Assembly (NCBI GenBank): GCA_964631565.1
Contig: CAZVYJ010000036.1
Span: forward strand, 1 to 28,959
Length of the DNA stretch: 28,959 bases
Origin: CAZVYJ01 sp964631565
Lineage (GTDB): Bacteria > Planctomycetota > Phycisphaerae > SM23-33
Direction: 5' to 3'
Within the stretch, counting starts at the first letter, position 1, and each line of letters starts with the position of its first letter. Position numbers and translations under genes: made by a program. This document shows, in pieces, positions 14,684-22,891 of the stretch. Under the pieces are notes generated by a model that was not told the origin of the DNA, made no database searches, and was given only the letters and a program-made list of their open reading frames with translations.

Positions 14684-17305
14684 TTACTGGCCGGCTGGCT
14701 TGGCCTTCAATTCATCAGGCGTCTCGTTGGTGAATTTAAGATCGTCGCCCGGGTTGCTTATGCGAATCGCCCACGCCCAGTTGCCGTTCCAGTTGCCGCA
14801 CTTGACCAGCAGCGTGTTCCAGCCCTTCTTGAGCGGGCAGAGCGCGATGTGCTGGTCGCTGAGGTAATGGCTCCAGGTTTTCTTGTCGAAGACCAGTTGC
14901 CTGTTTACCCACATTTTCAGTGCGTCATCCTTGGCGATGAACGCGCCGACGTTCCTGTCGTCCGGCGACCAGATGTAGGTCACGCCGTAGCAGACCCGCC
15001 ATTCGGCTGCCCCGAAGTAGCGGTCCGCCGGAACGCCCGCGCCCGGCGGAAGGCTGATTTTCTGCCATTCGACTTTCTTTGCGACCGGCTTGCCGTCCGG
15101 GCCGGGGAACGTGGTTTCACACGGTGCGTCCAGGTTGATTTCTCCAGTTTCGGGCGAATTGGCGGTTTCCCAGCCGCCGTCTTTCGGGCATGGCCAGGTG
15201 CCGATTATCGCCCACTTGCTGATGAGTGTGGCCGAAAGAGGAGACATCTGCATCGTCACGATGCCGAGGTCCATTTCCTTCGAGCCTTCGCCCGCGGCGA
15301 TGGACTGGAAGCTCAGCTTGCGGTCGCCGCCCTGGAGATTGTGTTCGCCGAGGTCGAACATGACGGCCGGGTGATAGCTGGGGGCGTGAGTGTTGACTAT
15401 GCCGATGAGGCGGTCGTCGATGAACACGCCGTACTTGCCGTAGTTCGGACCGGTCGCGAGGAACAGCCTCATGCGGTAGAGGCCGTCGCCGCCGACGCGA
15501 AGCTTGCCGGCGATTTCCTGGCCGACCTTCGTTACCTTGCAGAGATACTGTCTGTACGGCGGGCCGAAGCCGATCATGATTTCATTGCCCGGGTCGCCGG
15601 GGCTGCCGGGCTGGCTGATTGCCGGCACTTCCTTGCCGTCGGACGTGAACGGGCCTACGAACTCGCAGCCCATCATCAGCGGGCCGCCGAGAATCTCGTT
15701 TCGGACGCGGCGCTTCGCCATCTCGGGCAGTTTCGTGGCGGCCGTCGGCTTGCTCAGATAATAGTAGCCGACCGAAGAATAATCGGTTGGGAAATCGCTT
15801 TCTGGCCCGTGCTGTATGTCCACTCTGATGCGCTTGGTGAACGAAATGAAATCGGTAATGTGCCACCGGTACGCACAGACGCGGTGCAGCCAGTCGTCGC
15901 GGAGGGTCATGCCGCCGAACGGCTGGTCCTTGTCTTCCGGCTGAACGCTGTTCCAGTAGTACGAACCGTTGAAGTAATCTTCCGTGCCCGTGCCTACCCA
16001 GCGAGAAGGCCATTTCGTTTCATCATCAACATAGATGGCCTCATCGCCTTCGAGGAAGTACATGCCGGCCAGTCCCTGCGAGCACTGCATGAGTATGTTG
16101 CAGCCGACGAACTTGCCGGCGGCGCCCTCGACGTCGAGTATGTTGTAATCGACGCGGTCAGCGGTCTTCGGGTCGGTGTGGAACGCCGCATGGAAGTATC
16201 CCGCCTCGTTCGGCAGTGCGGCGACGCGCAGAACCTTGACGGTCCTGTCGAGCCTGGCCGCCTCGGCCGTATCGTTGCGGAGCAGTACCTTCACGCTCTT
16301 GCGATAGGGCATGGGGAAGTAGCAGTAGTAGCCGTTGTCGGTGCAGCCCATCGGCATCGAGCGGTATCGCAGGTCGCCGCCGGCGGCGCCGAAGAAATCG
16401 CCTATCGGTGCGTTGACGCTGTCGAGGCCCGATCCTTCATACTGAATCTGCAGAACAAGCCCGCGGAGATTTTCCTGCGACGGGCTTGCCAGCTTCACGC
16501 CCAGTTCGCGGATGACGGCCGGGCCGGCGCCTTCGTACAGGACGGCTGTCGCACCGGGGGCTACTTCGATCGGGCCTTCGGTAGTTTCCATCGGTCGCGA
16601 GGGCGGGGTCGGCATCTGCCCGCGGGCGACGAACATCTTTGCGGCTTCTTCAAGCACGGCGCGGTTCTTCTCGGCCAGTTCCTGGCTGAAGCTTTCTATC
16701 TTCGTGCCTTCGGGATACCTGATGTAATCCACGTGGTAGAACTGGGCCGCGTTGCTGGTGATTTTGATGTGCCTGGCGAACGGAATCGGCACGTAGCATA
16801 TGCTGGCTGGGCCTTCAAGCAGGCCGATGAACCCGCTCTGGAACGTGCGGGACAGCGGCGGGACGAACGGCCATTTCGAGCCGTGCTCGCCGAACAGCTC
16901 GCGCATCGTCAGGCTGATTCGCGGCGCCGCTTCGCCGTCGAAATAGAAATTGAACCTGATTTCGGGGTGGCTGTGATAGTTGCCTGTCGCGCCTGTCGAC
17001 CAGAATCGGTAAATGACGCCCGGGCCGTCCGTATCAACCAGGACGCGTTCTTCCCTTTCCTTGTCGCCCTGGTTGTCGATGCGGAGATAGTTGCCTGCGT
17101 CGGCGTTCTTGTGCTCGCGCGAATAGCTGGAATCCTGATAGCTTTTCCAGTCCACCAGCAGCGGCAGGCGGTCGAAGGTCGTCAACGCTTCGAAGCCTAT
17201 CGCCGGCTGGGTCGCCATGGCGGTCTCAGCCGCTGGCGCCGGCTGTTGCGCGGCGCAGCCGGCCGCAATTGTCAGCAAAAACAGAATTGTCAGTGTGTGT
17301 TTCAT
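14684..17305 (-). CDS. DUF2961 (GH172-type) enzyme, probable lipoprotein
   Basis: An 873-residue exported protein. The signal sequence is MKHTLTILFLLTIAAGC with a Cys at residue 17, so it may be lipid-anchored, though the lipobox is imperfect. Residues 35-420 carry DUF2961 hallmarks: YRFWSTGATG, IRFNFYFDGE, PIPFARHIKI, GCTDNGYYCYFPMPYRKS and a GTGTEDYFNGSYYWN segment. DUF2961 proteins are glycoside hydrolase family 172, with known members acting on alpha-arabino- or fructofuranosides; the substrate here is unknown. The C-terminal 300 residues look like beta-rich carbohydrate-binding modules, one of PA14/discoidin type (MWVNRQLVFDKKTWSHYLS, LKKGWNTLLVKC). AGGAG is upstream of the start. It is the last gene of a three-gene minus-strand operon, 71 bases after the phosphoesterase gene. 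Confidence 0.85.
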   Translation of the reverse strand: MKHTLTILFLLTIAAGCAAQQPAPAAETAMATQPAIGFEALTTFDRLPLLVDWKSYQDSSYSREHKNADAGNYLRIDNQGDKEREERVLVDTDGPGVIYRFWSTGATGNYHSHPEIRFNFYFDGEAAPRISLTMRELFGEHGSKWPFVPPLSRTFQSGFIGLLEGPASICYVPIPFARHIKITSNAAQFYHVDYIRYPEGTKIESFSQELAEKNRAVLEEAAKMFVARGQMPTPPSRPMETTEGPIEVAPGATAVLYEGAGPAVIRELGVKLASPSQENLRGLVLQIQYEGSGLDSVNAPIGDFFGAAGGDLRYRSMPMGCTDNGYYCYFPMPYRKSVKVLLRNDTAEAARLDRTVKVLRVAALPNEAGYFHAAFHTDPKTADRVDYNILDVEGAAGKFVGCNILMQCSQGLAGMYFLEGDEAIYVDDETKWPSRWVGTGTEDYFNGSYYWNSVQPEDKDQPFGGMTLRDDWLHRVCAYRWHITDFISFTKRIRVDIQHGPESDFPTDYSSVGYYYLSKPTAATKLPEMAKRRVRNEILGGPLMMGCEFVGPFTSDGKEVPAISQPGSPGDPGNEIMIGFGPPYRQYLCKVTKVGQEIAGKLRVGGDGLYRMRLFLATGPNYGKYGVFIDDRLIGIVNTHAPSYHPAVMFDLGEHNLQGGDRKLSFQSIAAGEGSKEMDLGIVTMQMSPLSATLISKWAIIGTWPCPKDGGWETANSPETGEINLDAPCETTFPGPDGKPVAKKVEWQKISLPPGAGVPADRYFGAAEWRVCYGVTYIWSPDDRNVGAFIAKDDALKMWVNRQLVFDKKTWSHYLSDQHIALCPLKKGWNTLLVKCGNWNGNWAWAIRISNPGDDLKFTNETPDELKAKPAGQ

Positions 17306-17339
17306 TCCTTGGCTCCTGTCTGTTTGTGTTTGGCCGGCG

Positions 17340-17359
17340 GACGCCGTCTCACTGGCGTC
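17340..17359. other. Small hairpin between two minus-strand genes
   Basis: GACGCC and GGCGTC pair around an eight-base loop in the 71-base gap upstream of the GH172-type gene. There is no T-tract, so it is more likely an mRNA stability or processing element than a terminator. Confidence 0.3.
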
Positions 17360-17376
17360 AGTAATTTAAAAAAATG

Positions 17377-18135
17377 TCAAAACTTTTCGACGGATACTCT
17401 TCTCGCCTGCCAGCCGCCTTCGAAAACCGATATGTCCTTAAACGATAGTTCCTCGGGATACTGCAGAGGCATCGCCGTACCTACGCCGCAAATCAGCGGC
17501 AGGCCGTGCCAGTTCGTGTCGGCGTCGTTCTGCCAGTGCCCGCACAGTACGCACGAAACGTCGTGCTTCCTGAACAGTTCAAGAAGCTCGCGGCGGTTCG
17601 GCATGTTCCAGTAATCGTTCGGCTCATCGGGTTCCGTAGCAAACAATACGTGATGCATCGTTATGAAGCAGTGCGTCGAGTCGGCGGGTTTTTCCTGGAG
17701 CCTTGCGGTCAGCCAGTCCCACTCTCGCTTCTGATATTCCGCCCCGTAGTCGCCTTTCAGCCAGGATGAATTGAAACCGACAAAAAAAGAGCCCTGGTGC
17801 GAAAAGGCGAATCGGTTCTGTCCGTCTCTCCGCGTATATACTGCCGGTTCGCCCTCAGGATCGAGTTGATCGTGATTGCCTGCGACAGCATACCAGGGCT
17901 TTTTCAGCTTATCCACGCATGACATGAAGAGGTCGAACTCCTCCTCCTTGCGCGGATCATTTATCTGATCTCCCCCGAATATAACAAAATCGACGTCGTT
18001 GGTGTTAATCCATTCTATGGCAAATTGCAGCCGTTTTGCATCCGACTGCGGTCCGTCAGCCGGCCACATGAAATGATGGGCCATACCTATCTGCGGATCG
18101 GCTATGAATGCAAATCTGAAATCCGGTTTCGCCAT
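17377..18135 (-). CDS. Calcineurin-like metallophosphoesterase
   Basis: A 252-residue cytoplasmic protein with the full set of metal-binding motifs of the family: D13-P-Q15, GGD56QIND, GN87HD, the paired His161/His162, and GH200WQ. Gln replaces the usual His in the first motif, as is common in several subgroups. The second ATG (18135) is preferred: GGAG lies nine bases before it, whereas the same GGAG abuts the upstream ATG at 18144. Substrate is unknown; such genes often sit in sugar-degradation loci of planctomycetes. It lies 18 bases after the GHL6-type gene, so the two are almost certainly cotranscribed. Confidence 0.85.
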   Translation of the reverse strand: MAKPDFRFAFIADPQIGMAHHFMWPADGPQSDAKRLQFAIEWINTNDVDFVIFGGDQINDPRKEEEFDLFMSCVDKLKKPWYAVAGNHDQLDPEGEPAVYTRRDGQNRFAFSHQGSFFVGFNSSWLKGDYGAEYQKREWDWLTARLQEKPADSTHCFITMHHVLFATEPDEPNDYWNMPNRRELLELFRKHDVSCVLCGHWQNDADTNWHGLPLICGVGTAMPLQYPEELSFKDISVFEGGWQARRVSVEKF

Positions 18136-18153
18136 TATTCTCATCTCCGGCTG

Positions 18154-20202
18154 CTATTTCATGTCCAGTTTCACTATCGTGTGCGTCGCGAAGGGCTTCA
18201 GCGTGACGCTTACGTAGCCTTTTTGCGGGCCGGGTTCGACTGTGAGTTTCTTGCCGAGCTGCGATGCCGCGGTGCATTTTTTGCCGGCCGGCAGGCGAAC
18301 GCTGAGCTTCGCCTTGTGAATTTCGGTCGGCTCGTCGATGTAGAACGTAACTCTGGTGCTGCCGACGGGGCGGCAGATGTTCGCGTCAATAAGGTGCACG
18401 AACAGGCTGTTGTCTCGTTTGCGGAGCGTCACTTCGCAGGTCGCCGGCAGGTTCGTCGCGTATATCTGCCTCCTGCGGTCCAGCAGCTCGTTCAGGCACG
18501 CCAGTATTATCTTGCGGAGCGGAACGTACGACGTGTTCCAGTAGTCCGCCGCTATCGGCGTTGCGATGCCGATGACGTTGCCCGCCCGCCATACCGCCGG
18601 GTCGTTTGTTATCTTGCCGGCCGGGGCGTGCTGGTGCGAGAAGAACGTCTTCTCCGTTCTCTCGAACAGCGGATACGCCCACCGGCCGAGAGTTTTCGCG
18701 CCCTTTGCAAGCGTTACCGAGTGGCCCTGTATGCGGGCCAGCGTGGGCATAGGCTCGGGGCCGTCAAGAAGGTCGTCGTTCATGCAGATGTAGCTGACCG
18801 AGTAGGGCAGCGGCTTGGCGTTTTCGATGCCGAACATCTTCCAGTATCGTTTCGGCGGCATGCCGACTGCCAGCACGCAGCCGCCCCCGTCGATGAACTT
18901 TTTCATTGCGGCGGCCGATTTGTCGGTGTCGCTCAGATGGTCGTCGACAATCACGACACGGTATTGCCCGCTTGCAAGGCTGTCCAGCGTGCTCAGGACT
19001 GCGACGGGGCAGTTGGAGTCCATCATCGCCTTGAACAGGCCCTCGCCGCACGCGCACAGGCCGGAGTTGTAGAGAATCGCGCCCGGATCGTTGAGGTGAT
19101 GGGGCGGTGCGGCGAATACCGCCACCTCGGCCGCGTCGACCGAGCCGGCCGAGAATTCCTGCCGCGGCTTCAGCCACCTGTAAACGTCGCCGATGCGTTC
19201 GTAGACTGCCGGCTCGTGGCTGCCGTCGCCATAAAGCTGGTCGCCTATGCTTACCACTCCGCCGTGCGCCACGATGGTCGCAGTGTCGAACTTGAGGGCT
19301 TCTTCCTGCCGCAGCGTCCAGTCGCCCCAGCCCTGTTTGAACCGCTGGGTGCAGATTTCGAACGGGCGGCGCTTCAGCGCGCTGTCGAACAGGCCGGTGT
19401 AATAGCCCAGCATCGCCAGCATGTGAGGCGAGCAGCCCGTGCCTTCCTCGCACCACTGCTGGTCGGCCTGGTTGGTCCAGCCGGACGCCTTCTCCGGTAT
19501 GCCGGTGGCGGTGTTGTAGAGCACGTCGCAGTCGCTGCGGATTTTGCGGACTTCCTTGACGATACGCTCAGTGTATCGGTCCAGCATGTTCCGCTGCCAG
19601 ATTTCGAACTCCACGCCGATGCCTTCCTTGGGCTTGTTGTCGTCGAACGGCAGCGGCTTGCCGGTTTCCTTCATGTATCTCTCGCGGCAGCGCGGGCAGA
19701 CGCAGAACGGGTAATACCCCGCGATATCTATCCACAGGCCGGCCACGTCGTAGTTCCGCACCACTTCAAGAAGCTGCGCCAGCGCAAACTCCCCGTACGG
19801 GCCGTTGATGCAGGTCGCCTTCCAGTGCCCGGTATTCGGTATGACGAACGGGCGCGGGTCCTGCATGCAGTCGGGATGCTCGTTGCCGTAATGCCAGTCG
19901 AACTGCAGGCTGTAGTATGCGAACGTCAGTATGCCTCGCTTGGCGGCGGCGGCTGTGAACTCGCCCAGCATGTCGCACTTGAGGTTCGGGTGCACGCGGC
20001 CGATTTTGGTCGGGTAGTAGCTGTTGCCGTAATGGCATTTCGCGAAGAACGCCGCCTGCTCGACCTCCGCGGCGGCCAGCACCTCGGCGAAATGCTCCGC
20101 GTTGAGATTCCCGCCGACGTTTTCCGCGGCGTCCGGCGTGTGAAAGTCCATGTGTACGCGACGCGTGGCGATTTTGTGGACCTTTTTATTAGACTTGGAC
20201 AT
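18154..20202 (-). CDS. Predicted glycoside hydrolase, GHL6/GH42-like
   Basis: A 682-residue protein with no signal peptide. The N-terminal ~340 residues look like a TIM barrel of the hypothetical glycosyl hydrolase 6 / alpha-fucosidase-like type: VHMDFHTPD, AAFFAKCHYGNSYYPTKIG, GILTFAYYSLQFDWHYGNEHPD, a candidate acid in AGLWIDIAGYYPF, and CVCPRCRERY. The middle (about residues 345-560) resembles a beta-galactosidase trimerisation domain with a glutamine-amidotransferase-like fold (YRVVIVDDHLS, KFIDGGGCVLAVG). The C-terminus is a beta domain (LFVHLIDAN, VTFYIDEP, VSVTLKPFATHTIVKL). Substrate is unknown. The start has AAGGAAG eight bases upstream. It leads the operon that continues with the phosphoesterase and the exported GH172-type protein. 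Confidence 0.75.
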   Translation of the reverse strand: MSKSNKKVHKIATRRVHMDFHTPDAAENVGGNLNAEHFAEVLAAAEVEQAAFFAKCHYGNSYYPTKIGRVHPNLKCDMLGEFTAAAAKRGILTFAYYSLQFDWHYGNEHPDCMQDPRPFVIPNTGHWKATCINGPYGEFALAQLLEVVRNYDVAGLWIDIAGYYPFCVCPRCRERYMKETGKPLPFDDNKPKEGIGVEFEIWQRNMLDRYTERIVKEVRKIRSDCDVLYNTATGIPEKASGWTNQADQQWCEEGTGCSPHMLAMLGYYTGLFDSALKRRPFEICTQRFKQGWGDWTLRQEEALKFDTATIVAHGGVVSIGDQLYGDGSHEPAVYERIGDVYRWLKPRQEFSAGSVDAAEVAVFAAPPHHLNDPGAILYNSGLCACGEGLFKAMMDSNCPVAVLSTLDSLASGQYRVVIVDDHLSDTDKSAAAMKKFIDGGGCVLAVGMPPKRYWKMFGIENAKPLPYSVSYICMNDDLLDGPEPMPTLARIQGHSVTLAKGAKTLGRWAYPLFERTEKTFFSHQHAPAGKITNDPAVWRAGNVIGIATPIAADYWNTSYVPLRKIILACLNELLDRRRQIYATNLPATCEVTLRKRDNSLFVHLIDANICRPVGSTRVTFYIDEPTEIHKAKLSVRLPAGKKCTAASQLGKKLTVEPGPQKGYVSVTLKPFATHTIVKLDMK

Positions 20203-20644
20203 CTATTTTGCTTCCTTATAGGTTGTTTATGTTTAAAAACGGCCCGGCGACGCTGCCGGAAGCGTTACAAAGCTAAACACGAACGCCTCTGCAGGGCAAT
20301 GCCAAATTCCGGAATACTCTATCCGCCGTTCGCCGGAAAGCAATTTGTTTTATTTAACCCCGCGTCCTTCGAGGACGCGGGGCCTTTTTAACGCTCAGCA
20401 TGACGGTCACTTAGGGACTGACATGCCGGGCGAGAAACAGGCCGTTTCCTGTAAAACCCCGATTACCGCCCATGGATACCGGAATTAATGAAAAAATCGC
20501 AGGTCATATCCTCGACCGGAAAGATTACGACCGCAATTTGGCCAGACGGGTCATTTACCGCCGCTCTTGATTGTTCATATCTCTTAACGATTTAATTTTC
20601 ATAATTTTTAAAAAGCCAGATATACTCATACGCAAAGAGGTGGA
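20203..20644. other. Intergenic region between operon and accessory trio
   Basis: These 442 bases have no credible gene. The minus-strand operon promoter should lie at the left end. A strong plus-strand terminator sits at 20358-20389 although no plus-strand gene precedes it. The right part (20570-20640) is AT-rich and probably contains the promoter of the membrane-protein gene; no clear hexamer pair was found. Confidence 0.5.
20358..20389 (+). terminator. Strong Rho-independent terminator without an upstream gene
   Basis: CCCCGCGTCCT and AGGACGCGGGG form a perfect 11-base stem around a TCG loop, followed by CC and five T on the plus strand. The minus-strand side is AT-rich without a T run. 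It may end a small RNA, or insulate the accessory genes from antisense read-through. Confidence 0.65.
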
Positions 20645-21055
20645 ATGAATATGGATAGGTCAGATTTTAACTGGCAGAATGAACTGGAGCGTCTTTCGCA
20701 TAATCGTTCCAAGTATGAAGCGAACTGCCGCTTACTTAGGACTTGGTTCATCGCCTATGGTGTTGGCGCACCCGCTGTCATTCTTTCCAATCAGCATATT
20801 TTGGCAAAGGTTGTGAACTCTGGTCATGCTTTGTGTATAACACTATTCTTTCTTGGGGCAGTGTTCGTCCAGATAACTTCGGCGATAATAGTTAAGGGCG
20901 TATTCAACACCGATGAGAAAGAATGGGAAGGATATATTGGTCGCTTCTGGGACAAGCATGCCCGTTTTTTGGAGGGCACAGTTGTGGATTGGATAACCCT
21001 TGGTCTGTACGCCGCGGCCACAGTCCTGGCAATCATAGCTGTAATGGCCAAATAG
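20645..21055 (+). CDS. Small membrane protein, function unknown
   Basis: A 136-residue protein with a charged N-terminus (about 30 residues) and three likely membrane segments at roughly 32-49, 60-85 and 112-134. The stretch between the last two (about residues 86-110) is soluble and contains the conserved-looking EWEGYIGRFWDKHARFLEG. ATG 20645 lies four bases after GAGG and an in-frame ATG at 20651 lies ten bases after it; the second may be the real start. I do not recognise the family. The gene is clearly more AT-rich than its neighbours. It is followed 84 bases later by a coiled-coil protein on the same strand, both plausible accessory or defence-related genes. Confidence 0.6.
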   Translation: MNMDRSDFNWQNELERLSHNRSKYEANCRLLRTWFIAYGVGAPAVILSNQHILAKVVNSGHALCITLFFLGAVFVQITSAIIVKGVFNTDEKEWEGYIGRFWDKHARFLEGTVVDWITLGLYAAATVLAIIAVMAK

Positions 21056-21139
21056 CTACTTGCAGACATGCCGCCCCTTTTACTTTGCCATTAGGTGTGG
21101 CATACTTGCTACAACTCTTGATAAATAAAGGGGAATAAC

Positions 21140-21538
21140 ATGGACTTTGCTACTGCATTCGCCGCAACAGGGCTTCTTATTGACGGTGCCAAAAAAGCTC
21201 TTGAAGTCAGCAAGAAAATGAAAAGCGCGGAGCTTCAGAGCATCATAGCCGATCTTATGTCACACGCGGCTGATCTGAAGTGTCAGCTTGCAGATCTTAA
21301 GACGGAAAACGCCAAGCTCATCGAAGAAATTGCTGCGATCAAAAAGCAACAGGATATAAGGTCGAAGCTCGAAAAGCGTGACAATTACTACTATCTCAAA
21401 GAACAGGTTGACGGTTACGCTGAAGGACCATATTGCACGCGGTGCAATGATGTGGACAACAAACTGGTAATCATGCACATGAACTACTCTCTCAACTGTT
21501 TCTTCTGTCCCCAATGTGAACCCCTTTGTCCTCGTTAG
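21140..21538 (+). CDS. Coiled-coil protein with C-terminal zinc ribbon
   Basis: A 132-residue protein. A hydrophobic/alanine-rich start (residues 1-20) leads into a coiled coil at about 20-80 (KKMKSAELQSIIADLMSHAADLKCQLADLKTENAKLIEEI). The C-terminus has YYYLKEQVDGYAEGPYCTRCNDVDNKLV with a CTRC pair and a final FCPQCEPLC, forming a four-cysteine zinc ribbon. Unannotated bacterial proteins with this layout, coiled coil then GPFCxxCxDxDxKLV and a CPxC, are common on mobile DNA as far as I recall; no function is known. AAAGGGG lies just upstream of the start (ATG 21140). Base composition resembles the preceding gene and differs from the flanking metabolic genes. Confidence 0.65.
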   Translation: MDFATAFAATGLLIDGAKKALEVSKKMKSAELQSIIADLMSHAADLKCQLADLKTENAKLIEEIAAIKKQQDIRSKLEKRDNYYYLKEQVDGYAEGPYCTRCNDVDNKLVIMHMNYSLNCFFCPQCEPLCPR

Positions 21539-21619
21539 GTATCAACGCGTGCTTTAGCCCTTCACGAATTTACCGGGCGGACTGTGCAGGGGGAGAAGTG
21601 GTACTAATAAGATTGATAT

Positions 21620-21649
21620 TTGCCGATTATGCTGCAGTCGAGTTAGAAT
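21620..21649 (+). promoter_or_regulatory. Promoter of the RhuM-family gene
   Basis: TTGCCG and TAGAAT are separated by 18 bases and end 25 bases before the chosen ATG. The spacer contains GCTGCAGT at spacer positions 6-13. The same hexamers, spacing and spacer core occur before the GH130 gene at 27808-27837, which supports both as real promoter elements. Confidence 0.55.
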
Positions 21650-21674
21650 GCGCTAAAGCAAAGGAATGCAAGCA

Positions 21675-22739
21675 ATGCCTGACATAGTGCCGCATAAGCC
21701 TGAAGGGGAATTCCTGCTGTATCAGACCGAGGACGGCCGGACGCAAATCCAGTGCCGGCTCGAAGGCGAAACGCTCTGGCTGACGCAGCAGCAGATGGCA
21801 GAATTGTTCCAGACGACACCCCAAAACATAACGCTACATTTGAAAAGAATTTACAAAGATGGCGAGCAGGAGGAATCGGCAACCTGTAAGAAATACTTAC
21901 AAGTTCAAACGGAAGCGGAACGCCGGGTTCGCAGGAATCTGAAACATTACAATCTCGACGCCGTAATTTCTGTCGGCTACCGGGTAAACAGCCTGCGTGG
22001 CACCCAGTTCAGGATATGGGCGACGCAGCGGCTGAGGGAGTATCTCGTCAAAGGTTTTGTAATGGATGATGAGCGGCTCAAGGCCGCGGGGGGTGCCGGC
22101 AGCAACTACTTCGACGAATTGCTGGCGCGGATTCGCGATATTCGTTCGTCGGAGAAGATCTTCTGGCGTAAGGTGCTGGATATTTACGCCACGAGCATCG
22201 ATTACGATCCAAGAGCGGAAATTTCGCAGGAATTTTTCCAGGTGGTTCAGAACAAGATGCACTGGGCGGCGCACGGACACACCGCCGCGGAGATAATTTC
22301 CCAACGTGCCGATGCAAACCAGCCCAACATGGGTATGACCAATTGGGCGGGCGGCACGATTCGCAAAGCGGATGTCGGCGTGGCGAAAAATTATCTTCAG
22401 CCAGCGGAGCTTGATGTTCTCAACAGGATGGTGACGGCATACCTGGAATTGGCGGAGCTACAGGCGTTGAATCGTCAGCCGATGTACATGAAGGACTGGA
22501 TTGAACGCCTGAACGATTTTCTGAATATGACCGGGCGCGAGATTCTGGCCCATGCCGGGACAGTCAGCCACCAGCAGGCGATGGATAAGGCGCGGAAAGA
22601 ATATGAAAAATATCACCAGCGAATTCTGAACGAACCGTCACCTGTAGAGAAGCACTTCATCGAAGCCATTGCTGAAGTCAAAAAGATTGAAGATCAGAAA
22701 AAGCGAATGACTGGGAAGCGAACCGGGGAACATGATTGA
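21675..22739 (+). CDS. RhuM-family protein
   Basis: A 354-residue protein of the virulence RhuM family. The N-terminal part has LYQTEDGRTQIQCRLEGETLWLTQQQMAELFQTTPQNITLHLKRIYKDGE, a winged-helix-like segment also found in Fic/KilA-N-type contexts. Family signatures follow: YNLDAVISVGYRVNSLRGTQFRIWATQRLREYLVKGF, FWRKVLDIYATSIDYDP and FFQVVQNKMHWAAHGHTAAEII. RhuM proteins occur in defence and mobile islands and in Salmonella pathogenicity island 3; molecular function is unestablished. The second ATG (21675) is chosen because AAGGA lies nine bases before it and directly abuts the ATG at 21666. It carries its own promoter. Confidence 0.9.
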   Translation: MPDIVPHKPEGEFLLYQTEDGRTQIQCRLEGETLWLTQQQMAELFQTTPQNITLHLKRIYKDGEQEESATCKKYLQVQTEAERRVRRNLKHYNLDAVISVGYRVNSLRGTQFRIWATQRLREYLVKGFVMDDERLKAAGGAGSNYFDELLARIRDIRSSEKIFWRKVLDIYATSIDYDPRAEISQEFFQVVQNKMHWAAHGHTAAEIISQRADANQPNMGMTNWAGGTIRKADVGVAKNYLQPAELDVLNRMVTAYLELAELQALNRQPMYMKDWIERLNDFLNMTGREILAHAGTVSHQQAMDKARKEYEKYHQRILNEPSPVEKHFIEAIAEVKKIEDQKKRMTGKRTGEHD

Positions 22740-22891
22740 GCATGCTTTGCGCCGAATCCGCCTGATTTAACTTTCACGATTGCTGGCGGAATGATACGCT
22801 GCAGGGGCATTGCCGGTGGGGCTTTGCGGCAGGCTGCGAGCGGCACTTGCTAAGCAGCCGGTGATTGATTAAAGGGTAACGGGAGAAAATC

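Noticed and set aside
17340..17400. A promoter with TTGACA on the minus strand just before the GH172-type gene
   Set aside because: No acceptable -10 element lies 16-18 bases away, and the small gap fits cotranscription with the phosphoesterase gene.
14639..17614. A 991-residue plus-strand ORF opposite the DUF2961 gene
   Set aside because: It is an antisense shadow of a GC-rich gene: the minus-strand product has clear family motifs and a signal peptide, the plus-strand one has none.
20358..20382. Terminator of the minus-strand operon
   Set aside because: It lies upstream of the operon start rather than downstream, and its T-tract is on the plus strand.
18025..20391. A 788-residue plus-strand ORF opposite the GHL6-like gene
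   Set aside because: Antisense shadow with arginine-rich composition and no motifs; the minus-strand gene has a good ribosome site and family features.
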